Source of the DNA: Scleroderma bovista
Lineage: Eukaryota > Basidiomycota > Agaricomycetes > Boletales > Sclerodermataceae
NCBI GenBank assembly: GCA_037178675.1
Contig: JAYMGJ010000198.1
Location: forward strand, 1-26,517
Length of the DNA: 26,517 bases
Reading direction: 5' to 3'
Shown piece by piece: positions 11,278 through 21,918 of this stretch. Made by a program: the position numbers and the translations under genes. The notes beneath the pieces were generated by a model. That model saw nothing but the letters and a program-made list of their open reading frames with translations. It was not told where the DNA came from and did not search any database. How positions within the stretch are numbered: the stretch's first letter is position 1; every line of letters starts with the position of its first letter.

Positions 11278-13737
11278 CCCCTGGGCTCAGCCCAGTAAAA
11301 AAAGACCCAATTGCACGAAATTATCCCTCTCTCAGACTCTCTCAGTCAGTATCCCCTCAGCTCTTTGAGTCTTGTAGGCTTCAGTGAACGTCTAAAGGCT
11401 CTAATATCTCAAGTTTATTCAGTCTATTCAAGTCCAAGTGTTTCTCTAGGCTCAAGCGGAGTCTAGCCAGTCAATCCTTCATCTCTCATTGCTTCTGGAC
11501 GTCAGGAGCCCCCTTGTCCCCTTGCTGCACCCATCTCTAGGTGTAGTATTGCTGTTTCAGTCTCAGTCAACCCAATCCCCGCTTTGACACTTCCTAGGCT
11601 TTAGGAAGAGTCAGACCCCTATCCCCTTCGTCATCTATTGCTCCTGTACCCCAGGAGTATCCTGCATCATTGTCTGCATCACCCTGTTGGTGTAGATCCC
11701 CTTCCCCCCTCCTCAGCACATCCTCTCTGGACACTGCAGAGGTAAACCACCACTCGCACTTTTTCGTAGTCCTTTCTTGGTGTTGTGTTTGGGTTATTAC
11801 TCCGACCCAAATCCACACTTTGACTCACACCGCCTCGCGAAAACACTTCACACCAAAGTGTATCTCATTTTCCTCGACCAGCCTTGGAGACGATTTGTAT
11901 TGGGCATGTCGATCGCGAAACAGCAAATGCGCATGCACTTCTACGACCGCTCTGGTTGTTCCATTTCAGCACCTTTCGATGTTCATAGTGATCCCGCTGC
12001 TTTTGTGGCTGTTCTCGTGGCCGTCATGTTTGGCTCTCGTCCCTGCATTGGCTTTGATCCCACCGTGACCATGAAACCAGTTTACCCCTTGCGCATTTCA
12101 CGATACAAGGTAGTCTATGAGTTGATTCGTGCTGACGTTCCGGATTGCATCCCCGAAGAGTCCGAAGATGGCCACGACCTAGTTGCTCAGCCGGAACCGA
12201 GCACACTCACTCCCTGGTTGCAGCTGGTAACCCTTCCTGCACATGTCGAGGGCTTGAGAAAGGTTGGCCCACCCCATTTCCTTCTACCAGCTGTGGTGAA
12301 TACCAATGGTACCCCCATCGGGCCAGTTCTTGAACAGGCCAGCGTTCCCGATACTCCTGTCGGCCTAATCAGAGTGATCGAGGTCCGCAAGGTCATGTAT
12401 GAAATCATAGAGATCTTATTCTCGTCAGCCAGGTTCTTAGGGCAAGGTACCGTGATCTATCTTGCCAGGCGTGATGGGCAGATGTATATCATCAAGGATC
12501 ATTGGGTAGAAAATCCGTCTCACAAAGCGGAAATGATGAAGGCTGTGAACGGGATTCCCGGTGTTCCTACTCTGATAGACCATTGGGAGGTTGAGCTCTT
12601 ATCCAACATCCCAGATGTCACATCTCGATATCGGGTGGAAAAATACAAGGCATCTATGAAAGGGAATAGGGCACATGTCCGGATAGTAATGAGCCCCCGT
12701 GGATGGCCTCTTACAAAGTTTCGGACCAAGCGTGAACTAGTCACCTGCATTAGAGATGTACTTGTCGGTAAGCATGGTCTGATTCAGAAACCGCCCAGTC
12801 TAATGTGAAATTTAGTCCAAAAAAAAGCAGTACAGAGGCACATTCTTCATCGTGACACCAGTCCTTTCAACATATTAATTGAAGATGTGTTGGACGGGGT
12901 TCGCGGGATGCTCATAGATTGGGAGTTCGCCGTTGAGATGACCTTCAGAGGTGAATATAATGTCGGTGGTACGGTGAGCACATTTTTTCATCATGCACGA
13001 AGTCACAATCACTGATAATCAATCAGGGCACCATCCATTTTCTTTCTATAAAGCTTCTCGAACAAATCTTGCACGCGCTTCAAAGGAGGTCGAAGGGCGG
13101 CAGTCGTATTTACAAGGAGGACAATCTCACTTCTGTACAACTTCACGGCAATGACTTCAGAGTCCACCATATGCCAGCTGACGACATAGAATCTCTCTTT
13201 TATGTCCTCATGTGGATTTTGGTGCTGTACGATGGACCATTGGGCCAGGAGCGACAAGGTTTCGACTTTGAATCCTTGATTCTCGGTGAGTGGAGCGAGA
13301 GTGCTATTCCAAACCTCCGGGTGGCCAGAAACTCAAAATTGGCATTCATTGTGGATCAGAACCCTGAAACAATGAAGAGTTGTGTGTCCCCATATTTCTC
13401 TGACCTTGCTCCACTTGCTGAAAAATGGCGGGAAATTTTCCGAGATCAGTATGGCAGTCGGGACGCAGTCGACACTGACACCTTGCTAGAGATCACGGAA
13501 ACTTTCCTCAACAACATGCCATCGGAGGAGCCTCCCGAAATGACGAATGTGTGCCTGACCATGCAGGCGGAGAAGAGAGCCTTACGGGAAGCATCGCACA
13601 TACTTTCCGCCCCTGCAGTCAAGTATAACAGCGTGCAACGGGATCCTGGAAAGAAACGCATACACAATGACGTGATTCGGAGCATGGGTGACCTCCCTCT
13701 TTCCAATCTGCCCAAACGCCCAAAGCAGACTCTGTGA

Positions 13738-13985
13738 GTCAATGTTTTATCTATGTATTCTTACATACAGCCTGCCAATCTGGATTTGTTGTATTCACCT
13801 CCATATTTTTATGCTGTTTTTCACCTGTATTTCGATTCGATCCATGTTTTGTCTATGTGCCTACTTACATACTACATACAACATCCTCGGCAATGTATTA
13901 GCCGGCCACTATTTGAATTCATCGTCCGTTTGCTCTCCGCTGTCGTGCTCCTTCCCTTAGTGAGTGGCTAAGTTGCGCTAGCGTC
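13738..13985. other. Spacer between FunK1 and DUF6532 genes
   Basis: This is T-rich and pyrimidine-rich sequence with no gene. It should hold the 3' end of the kinase transcript and the promoter of the next gene, which lies on the same strand. No clear TATA box or terminal inverted repeat was found. Confidence 0.5.
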
Positions 13986-16449
13986 ATGTCAAGTTGTTCT
14001 CTGCGAGCAAAGAAAACCTCCAAGTCGAAGCGGCATGGGGAAGATACCGGAGGTTCATCTCGGAAAAAGTACAAGGCCGATGCCACTCGCAAGCCCGCTA
14101 GTACCTCGACCTCTGAGCACAGAGAACTTCGTCGCAGTGATAGGACTGGTGCTGGAGTCGGTGGTCACCTCCAACAGTTGGAACGGGTTTCTCTTGCAAT
14201 TGAAGAACCACAGCGCATATCAAGACCTACGACCGCTTTCTCTGATGGTACTGCCTCAAACCCTGTGGCTCCTACTAATTCAGGCAGAACCCATAAAAAG
14301 GTATTCTTCCTACTTTCCCTAGTTTGTAATTAACAACCTTTTCTTAGAAACAACCTCAGCCGCCTCCACCTGCCTACACCCCTCCTTTGTCTGGTCGTTC
14401 TCATGCGAACAATAACACAACCGACTGGTCGACACAGGTCAGGTAATTTTAACTATATAGTTGGATATCGAGTTGATCTGGTTTATCAGCATGACTCTGT
14501 GGTACCCAATTTTCACTCACAAACAAACGGCAACCGGTTTGGTTTTCATCAACCCAGTCACCTTGTCCCCCCCGGAACAGAGCCAGACCTTCAATCCCTG
14601 AACAACCCATATATCGCGGAGAAACACGTGAAGGAATGCCAGTTGGCTGCTGCACACATTCAACGCTCGAACTCAGCTGGCTCCGGTGTCGTCCATCAAC
14701 CTCAGCTGCCATATGCCCGTCGACCCTCATCAATCACTGCAACTACTGCGTCCACTGTTGATCGGCCTCTGTCAGACTTCGAGCGAAACTTGGATCCATC
14801 TTTACGAGGTCCAGTTGTTTCTGGGAAAACTAGGCAAAGCAATGAAGATGATGGTGACGAGGCCGAGTCGGTTGGTGACTATGAAGAAGGTCATGGCAAC
14901 GGATACGATGGAGATCAGACTGACAATTCAGATGATGACTCCAATGATGATCTGGCCCAGCATCGTCAGCAAACACCAGCTGGTTAGACTTGCCTTATTG
15001 TCTTAGATCACACCCTGACGTTTGTGCGCAGGCTTCAGGGCCGAGGAACAGCATCCTCAAGTGGTCAGGCACATATCTCCACCGATTGAAGATGATTTTG
15101 AGTATTCTCGCAACGAAGTGGAGGAAAATGCGGCCGCACTTTTGAGGGATCCCCTGCACAAGGTATTTCGTTCAATCCAGTGGCATTAGCACACTGAGCT
15201 TTGCAGTCCCCTGAAGCACAGACCATCAACGTTCTCGACCACCATCAGAAAAAGAATGGACGTCCTCACGTTCCCCATCCTGCAACGCTTACTTCATTAT
15301 GAGACCAATCTGTGGCCTTTGCCCATGACGACGTTCACAGCAATACTAGTGAAGCTCCTGCACGGCGCCACTCTCAGCGAGATCGTGACCAGCCAGTTCC
15401 GCCAAATCAAATTGGCCATTATGGCCCAGTATGGAAGGATTGCTTAGAAGAAGCAAAGGTGGAATGTAGGGCTGTACACGCCCTCTCTAATCCCTGGCCT
15501 AAGTTAAAAATGGATGTTAATTCACTCATGGATAGCCTCACGACCGTGGTCACACTGTGGACCCAACGTGGTGTACATTTCGAACCTGGTAAGTCACTAC
15601 CTGACACATGTTGCTTTATTAATTCTATGTTTTAGGTTGCTGGCTGGAAAAAAAAAATGCCAATGGTGCAGATGGTAAGTACTTTATTCATACGCATTCC
15701 TGATCTCACTGTGTTCGTGTTTCAGCTTTATGAGGATATGTCTACCTGGCGCTCAGAGTTGAAAAAAATGGCCACTAGCGCTGCCCCTTCTCTGTACCAG
15801 TTGGAGCCCGCACCAGGAGTCAAGTGCCCTGATCGAGTAACATTTGTCCAGGATGCGGCCACTGCTCTACTGCAACAGTCGCTATTCCTTCGAGATGGCA
15901 TTGATGAGAACGTAAGTTATTCTTCTAGTGTTGATCTTGTCTAATAGAAATATAGGGAAAGACACGCAATTTCGCTCACCCCACCCTCAAAAATGTCATC
16001 ATCAAATTCTTCTACATTGGCTCCTATCGCATTGCCCATCAATGTCCAGATACTTTCCATTCTCGCATCCCAAACACATGTCTTGCAGCAGTGTGTACCG
16101 CGGTATAGTTTTATTTTTATTTATCTGCGTTACAAAGCTGACACTTTAATAGTTCAACTGTGTACTGGACGGCTACGTGAAGAATGGCAGTGGAAGGGCG
16201 TGTCCGAAATTTTCGGCGAAGACTTATGCTTCGGTATACAATGGACTTCTTGGGCTAATCGAAGAGATGTTAAGGCACCCGTATCACGGCTCCCGGCTTG
16301 AAGAGCAACTCGGTCGTTGGGCGCACGAAGGCTGGTAAGTAATCATAACAAAATTTGCAAATGATAATTATATGATTTTCAGGGCAGCGTTGCAACAAGT
16401 GGATGTTGTTGTTGAAAGGCATAGCCACCTTCAAGTTTTATTAGATTGA
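13986..16449 (+). pseudogene. DUF6532-type gene with a stop and a frameshift
   Basis: The ten-exon model is 13986-14300, 14348-14437, 14490-14982, 15032-15162, 15207-15588, 15636-15674, 15726-15911, 15956-16102, 16153-16334 and 16383-16449; the nine introns are 44-52 nt. The N-terminal half is low-complexity and charged (SKSKRHGED, acidic EDDGDEAESVGDYEE). The C-terminal half matches my recollection of DUF6532: EEAKVECRAVHALSNPWP, RRGVHFEP-like TQRGVHFEPG, LYEDMSTWRSELKKM, GKTRNFAHPTLKNVIIKFFY, FNCVLDGYVKNGSG, YHGSRLEEQLGRWAHEGW. Two lesions are seen: an in-frame TGA at 15300-15302, and exon 15636-15674 one nucleotide too long for the flanking phases, best explained by the A10 run at 15648-15657. 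The molecular role of DUF6532 is not known to me. Confidence 0.8.
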
Positions 16450-16509
16450 TACCACGTAGTCGCTACTCCTAGTAGTACAACAATGTTATCCCCTTTTGCT
16501 AAACTCTGA

Positions 16510-16514
16510 TTTGG
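16510..16514. repeat. Target site duplication TTTGG, left
   Basis: TTTGG precedes the TG start of the chromovirus left LTR and matches 24101-24105 on the far side, the usual 5 bp duplication of Ty3/gypsy integration. Confidence 0.9.
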
Positions 16515-17121
16515 TGTCAAGTCCGGGTCTACTCCAGTAGGGGGTCCGGTCAAGTCCGGACAGAAGCGGACAAAGGAGGAGGGCAGATGCTGGACAAGAG
16601 ATTAGTCCGGCCGGAGTTGGTGACCGATTGGGTTCAACGACTAAGGACAACGAGCGTTGACCCCTTGCGTAGGTTCCGGTCAAGGGAAGGAGACGGAGAT
16701 GGAGACGGAGATGGACGAGAACAGGAGTAGTGACTTATGTTGATTTCAGACTGAGGAGTACAGGATAAACTACAGAGTACTTATACTAAGTAAGAACTAG
16801 GGTCGAGTATATACGGTGACAAGTAAACAGCCTAAAAGGCGGACAAGGGACAACTGGAGAAAGTACTAGGTCAGGTCCGATGAAAATAAAGTCAGGTCCG
16901 GGTAAAATAAATCAGGTCTGGTGAAAATGCTACAAGGTATAGGATATATCGAGTTCATGGAGAACTCACGTCAAGGCAGGGTAGACGGCGAGGTGTAGTA
17001 AGAGCGAACGGAGTATAGACCAAGGGTCGTAGTTAGCGGAAGGTTATCTGTGCGACCGTTGACCGGAGTAACTGAGAACGACCGGAGTTGAGCTGTAGGC
17101 CTGCGATGTGACCGGAGTAAC
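16515..17121 (-). repeat. Chromovirus 3' LTR, truncated internally
   Basis: This 607 bp segment aligns with 23472-24066. It has nine substitutions and one extra 12 bp (a duplicated GGAGACGGAGAT-like unit near 16696-16712). Homology stops at 17121, and the counterpart of 24067-24100 is missing. In element orientation this is the first 34 bp of the 3' LTR. Confidence 0.92.
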
Positions 17122-18068
17122 GAGCTTCAGTCCGGTAGCGAGGACGAGTCCGATGTCCTCGACGCCAAGGCGAAGGAATGTCATCGTCGCAAGCAAGTGA
17201 AGAGGGAGGAGAAGCAGTGTAGGGAAGAGGCAGAGAGGCGAGCGTGTGAAGAGGCAGAGGCAGAGCAGAAGGCGAGAGAGGAGGCGGAACGCCAGGCGCG
17301 TGAGCAGGTGGAGAAGGACAGGGCGGAGGTGCAGCGAAGGGCTGCAGAGGTCGCAGCGAGGCAGAGGGTGTTGGCGCAGGAAGCGTCGAAGAAAAGAACG
17401 AGGGAAGAGCCGGAGGTGGGTCCGAGTGGTGACCGGAGTGACAATGTCCGGTAAGTACTTTTACTAATTTTCTTTGCTATTTTTAACTTCCTGGCAGGTG
17501 CGTTCGCTGTGCGAAGCACAAAGCCAAGTGCGAAAGGGACCCAGAGAAACCCAAGCAGCGCGCGTGTATGAAGTGCGCCGGGCTCAAGGAGCGGTGCGAG
17601 TGGCCGGAGGTGGGGAACGCCAGGTCTGGGTCCGGTGGCGACAAGGGCAAGGGAAAGGCAGTCGAGACATCGCCATGAGGAGGGGAGAAGAGGAAGAAGA
17701 AGAAGACAGTCGCCAAGGTCGTCATCGATGACGACATCGTCGAGGTGCCGGGGCCGTCTGGGCAGCGGTCCGGGTTTGACCCTGGACCGTTCCTGGAGCG
17801 GCTGGACAGGTTGACCGGGGCCGTCGAGGAGATGACCGGGCAGATGCGCCGGGTCGCAGATGCCACTCGCTCGGTGGCGAGGGGAAATGAGCGGCTGACG
17901 GCCGGCCTCGAGACTTTTCTCGAGGAGTGTCGTTTCTTTACGGCGCCCTGGGACGAGGACGAGGAGTCGGAGGACAGCGAGGCGGAGGTCGACCCGGAGG
18001 AGGTCGAACAAGAAGTCCAGGGGCTCCATGAGGAGCAGGAGAACCCTGGCAGCGGTGTGCCGGAGTAG
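17092..18068 (+). pseudogene. Opposite-strand Zn2Cys6-pattern gene carried by the chromovirus
   Basis: Exon 1 is open from 17092 to 17450 (no in-frame ATG; the start is missing). Intron 17451-17497 (47 nt, GTAAGT...GGCAG) leads to exon 2, 17498-18068. Exon 1 encodes a long charged helix of Glu/Arg/Ala (EEAERRACEEAEAEQKAREE), probably a coiled coil. Exon 2 begins with C-x2-C-x6-C-x11-C-x2-C-x6-C (CVRCAKHKAKC ... CMKCAGLKERC), the spacing of a Zn2Cys6 binuclear cluster. A Lys-rich stretch follows, and the tail is acidic (EDEESEDSEAEVDPEE). A TGA at 17676-17678 interrupts the frame after TSP, with clear continuation. It converges on pol, with 175 nt between stops. The first part of the open frame is LTR sequence, so the true 5' end was probably lost with the internal deletion. 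A DNA-binding or Gag-like nucleic-acid-binding role is inference. Confidence 0.75.
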
Positions 18069-18170
18069 GTGGTCCGGTCCGGACTCCTTGTAAATAGAAA
18101 ATGTAAATTAGTTTAACTTTTGTTTATAAGAGAAGTGGCTTTGACTTGGGAGTGAGTGATATTACAGAGT

Positions 18171-18228
18171 GAAACAGATAGGGGAAACAGATAAGAGAAA
18201 CAGATAAGGGAAACAGATAAGGGAAACG
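18171..18228. repeat. 13 bp tandem repeat
   Basis: About four copies of AAACAGATAAGGG, with small variants, lie between the convergent stops of the zinc-cluster gene and pol. On the pol strand this reads as pyrimidine-rich CCCTTATCTGTTT units. It could act as a transcript terminator or spacer, or simply be replication slippage. Confidence 0.85.
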
Positions 18229-19863
18229 GAGGCGAGAGTAATACTACATGGACGCAAGTGGTCCAGGTTTGTCCGGGTACCAGACATGGTAATCTTCTAA
18301 GAGTTCCGTAGCGTTGCCAAGTTCAGTAACGAGAAGCCATGATGTTTCTTCATCAGTTCCTTCGTAACCGGACCATCGCACCAAGTAGAGTAACTTGCAC
18401 GATTTTCATCGACGGTCGACCTTGGAGTCGAGGATCTCAGAGATCTCGAACTCCGGTTCACCATCTACTTCGACCGGTGGCGGAGGAGGTTGTATCCGGT
18501 CCGGTATGGTGTTGGGTGTGGCCGGTTTGAGTTGGGAGACGTGGAAGACGGGATGAACGGCGCGCATGGAATCTGGAAGACGTAGCGTAAAAGAGAGAGA
18601 GCCTACTTGTGCTATGATAGTGTAGGGCCCAAGATTCTTTTCCGATAGCTTTTTGGATGGTCGAGTAGACCGGAAGTACTTGGCTTTCACGTATACTTGA
18701 TCGCCTACTTTGAAGTCCGGTGCCGGAGTACGTTTGGCATCAGCCGGACCCTGGTAGCGAAGTTGCGCGTGGGCCATTTCTTCTCGAAGGTATTGGTGCA
18801 GCGACTCAAGGTCGACTGCGTAGTCACGAGCCCTGGCAGAGGTCATGTCGCGTTCTGGGTAGACAGAGATGTTAGGGTGGTAGCCCTTGTTAGCGAAGAA
18901 CGGAGAGACTCCGGTGGTAGCACTAGGTGCGTTGTTGTATGCAAACTCTGCCAATGGGAGTAAGTCCGCCCAGTTGTCCTGCTGGTAGTTGCAGTAGATC
19001 CGGAGGTACTGTTCCAGCGTCTGGTTAGACCGCTCTGTCTGGCCATTGCCCTCCGGGTGGTAACCGGAGGTGAAGTGGAGGCACATGTCAAGGGCCTTTC
19101 CAAGTGACCGGAAGAAGTGTGAGACGAACTCGGTACCGCGATCTGAGGTGACGTGGGCGGGAACACTGTGCTTGGAGAACACGTGGAGTAAAAAGAGCTT
19201 TGCGAGCTCCAGGCTAGTGATGGTGTCATGAGTAGGGATGAAAATGGCTTGTTTAGAAAGCCTGTCTACCACGACCAGGATGGCGGTAAAGCCAGTAGAT
19301 GAAGGGAGTTGCTCTATGAAGTCCATTGAGATGGAGTTCCAAGGCTTCTCCGGTACAGGGAGCTGTGTCAGCAACCCGTAGGGTCTATGGCACGGTGTCT
19401 TAGCTCTTGCACAGGAGGTACAGGACCGGACGTAGTCTTTGACGAAGGTCCTGAGACCGGGCCAAGTATACTCACGCCGGATTAGTTCTAGAGTCCGGTT
19501 TTGCCCAAAGTGACCAGTGAGTGGGTGATCGTGTCGATACTGGAGCACCCGGAGACGGAGGTCATCCAAGTCCAGTACGTATATACGACCGTCTAGTCGA
19601 AGGAATCCAGCCTCGTCAGTGGACCAGCGAGAGTCCGGTGGATCTGCGAGGTGGACCTGGGCAATGGGATCAGAGGGTAGTGCGGAGAGGATGTCGCTAT
19701 GGAGTGTTTCCACGTCCATGATTGCGACTGCACGGAGGACCGGAAACTCTAGATAAGTAGCACAAAGAGAGTTAGAGAGCTGTTCTTGAGTGAACACCGG
19801 CCTAAGATTTTGGGGATTAACCTGGGCGTAGCCACTATCCCCCTCTTTGGGGTAGACGTCCCA

Positions 19864-19866
19864 TCA
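19864..19866 (-). other. Premature TGA in pol, RNase H-integrase junction
   Basis: The same frame reads on without a gap through DVYPKEGDSGYAQ into integrase. Related elements, as I recall them, have an Arg-Trp pair at this point, so CGA>TGA is the simplest explanation. The downstream half has no ATG immediately after the stop. Confidence 0.8.
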
Positions 19867-21918
19867 TCTAGTGAGAGCGTCCGGCTTGGCACTGAGTTTT
19901 CCGGGGCGGAAACGAATGACAAGATTAAATTGAGAGAGAAATTCAGACCACTGGGCTTGCCGGCGGGACAGTACTTTTGAGGTGGAGAAGTACTCGAGGT
20001 TTTTGTGGTCCGTGACGACGTCTATAGGAGAGGCGGAACCTTCAAGGTAGTGGTGCCAGTTCCGGAATGCTTCGAAGATAGCAAGTAGTTCCTTATCGTG
20101 GGTGTCATAGTTTAACTCCGGAGCAGTCAAGGTCCGGGAGTAGTATGCGACCGGACAAATCTCTCCGTTGGCACAGGTGATAGACAAGATGCCAGCGACA
20201 GTGTAGTCAGAGGCGTCAGTTTCCACAATAATAGGGGTATCCGGAATGAAATGGGTGAGGATGGGCGCGGTGGTGAAGGCATGCTTGAGAGCGTTGAAGG
20301 AACGTCGACAGTCCTCGGAGAAGTTCCAAGGAGCGTCTTTCTGGGTGAGACGGGTAAGAGGGACCACGATGTCCGAGTAATTGAATATAAACCGGCAGTA
20401 GAAATTGGCGAAGCCTAGGAAGGACTGGATGTCCTTTACCTTTTGAGGTTCCGGCCAGTCGGAGATGGTCTGGATTTTGTCCGGAGACATAGTTAGACCG
20501 TCAGGAGATAGGCGGTAGCCAAGATACTCTACCGAGTCCGAGTGGAACTCGCATTTCTCCGGTTTGGCGAAGAGGCCATGCAACCGGAGACGGCGGAGCA
20601 CTTCCCGGACGTGCTGCTGGTGGGACTCCATATCCTCGGAGTAGATGAGGATGTCGTCGAGGTACACGACGACGCAGACATCCAGCATGTCAGTGAAGAT
20701 GGTGTTGACAAAGCGCTGGAAGGCTGCAGGGGCGTTAGTGAGGCCAAAGGGCATTACTAACCACTCGTAAGACCCATAGTGCGTACGGAAGGCGGTCTTC
20801 CACTCATCGCCCGGAGCAATCCGGACTAGATGGTACGCGTGCCGGAGGTCGATCTTCGAGTAGATCTTAGCATGGCTTGGGGAGTCTAGTAGGTCAGAGA
20901 TTAGGGGGAGCGGATAGCGATCCTTTTTGGTGATTTTGTTTAGGCCTCGGAAGTCAACGCAGAGGCGGAGTGAGCTGTCCTTCTGTTTTACGAAGAGGAC
21001 CGGAGCAGCATGGGAGGAAGCGGTAGGACGGATGAAACCTGTATTAAGATTCTCGTCGATGAAGGTCCGGAGAGCGGAGAGCTCAACCGGAGACAGTGAG
21101 TAGAGGGTTCCCAGAGGTGGGGAAGTACCTTCTTCAAGGTCGATCTTCAAGTCGTAGTCGCGATGCGGGGAAAGTTCAGAGGCCTTTGCCTTGCTGAACA
21201 CATCCGCATAATCACGATACTCCGGAGGGACGATGTCCAGGTCCGGCGGAGTAGAGGCGGAGGAAGAACGAGCCTTTGCTGAGTCGGAGGGACGCAGCTG
21301 AAGTTGGTATTTGGTAGATCCCTCTAATTTGCATGCACGCACGAATGCGGCTGCGTTAATCAGGGAGATGTGCAGAGGGGTGCAAACCGGAGTGTCGACA
21401 GATGGCGCGAGGCCGTGGTCAGATTGGCCGGAGAGGCTGGAGACAGGGTTACCGGACTGAACCGGAGAGGGAGTCGATGGGGGCGCTAGCAAACTTTCTG
21501 CAGGAGTCTGGAATGTTAAACTGCTCAGTACCCAATCAATCAACGGATTGTAGCGGGTGAGCCAGTTATGTCCAAGGACAATCGAGCAGTCAGAGTCTAA
21601 CAGAGCGAGGTAAAAGGTCATAGGGGTGACATCACCGGATGCGGGGAATTTCACTGATATATCGACAGCTTGAGTGATTACAAAGTTTGATGTACCGTCA
21701 AAGAGCCGGAGAGTAATCGGAGGAACGGAGTAAGTGGAGATATTGTTTTTGTGCGCGAATTGTACATCTACAAAGCAATGCGTGGACCCGGAGTCCACAA
21801 GTGCGCGGGTTTTAGGTAAGTCAAATGATAAGAGGATAACATGTGGCATAAGGGAATTAGGATCGTAAAGAGCGGACGCGTTGAGGTGAGCCTCCTTGGG
21901 TGCACTTCCGGAGTCAAC

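Larger units (their letters stand above)
9732..11829 (+). mobile_element. 2.1 kb solo-LTR-like element, copy 2, inside FunK1
   Basis: This 2098 bp unit runs from TGTCACGCACC to GACTCACA and is flanked by CCGC at 9728-9731 and 11830-11833. It is the same family and orientation as copy 1. The flanking 4-mers differ between the copies (GCGA and CCGC), so they are separate insertions and not the two LTRs of one 10 kb element. Differences from copy 1 are uneven: about 10677-11290 has a single mismatch to about 2461-3067, while the 5' ~900 bp and the 3' ~500 bp are clearly more diverged. It is inserted in the sense orientation of the kinase gene. Confidence 0.88.
8995..13737 (+). pseudogene. FunK1-type fungal protein kinase gene split by LTR copy 2
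   Basis: The coding parts are 8995-9598, 9649-9731, [LTR 9732-11829 plus CCGC 11830-11833], 11834-12767, 12828-12973 and 13027-13737, about 825 aa without the insert. Introns are 9599-9648 (50 nt), 12768-12827 (60 nt) and 12974-13026 (53 nt, with a CTGAT branch-like site), all phase-consistent. The N-terminal region (RKPDLILIET, WRRFVLGM, HFYDRSG, IGFDPTV) and kinase core match the FunK1 (Pkinase_fungal) pattern: FLGQGTVIYLARR, a VAIK-type lysine in YIIKDHW, HRD at 12848-12856 followed by SPFNILI, IDWEFA at 12914 on in the DFG position, and DDIESLFYVLMW near 13177. The insert lies exactly between codons CGC and CTC, so the intact protein cannot be made unless the LTR is spliced out. A shortened product from an in-frame ATG near 11906 would keep the whole kinase core. 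It starts only 56 nt after the transposase stop. Confidence 0.88.

Noticed and set aside
1506..11829. One giant LTR retrotransposon with a Plavaka gene as cargo
   Set aside because: Each LTR-like copy has its own target duplication, and copy 2 interrupts a kinase exon; there is no gag or pol between them.
4936..16483. Terminal inverted repeats of a Plavaka unit
   Set aside because: I searched by eye around 4936-5260, 8939-8994, 13738-13985 and 16450-16483 and found no convincing inverted pair.
17181..18029. 282-codon ORF on the minus strand
   Set aside because: It is the antisense shadow of the zinc-cluster gene. Its Leu/Ser-rich product has no domain, and it is open because the plus-strand gene is GC-rich and charged.
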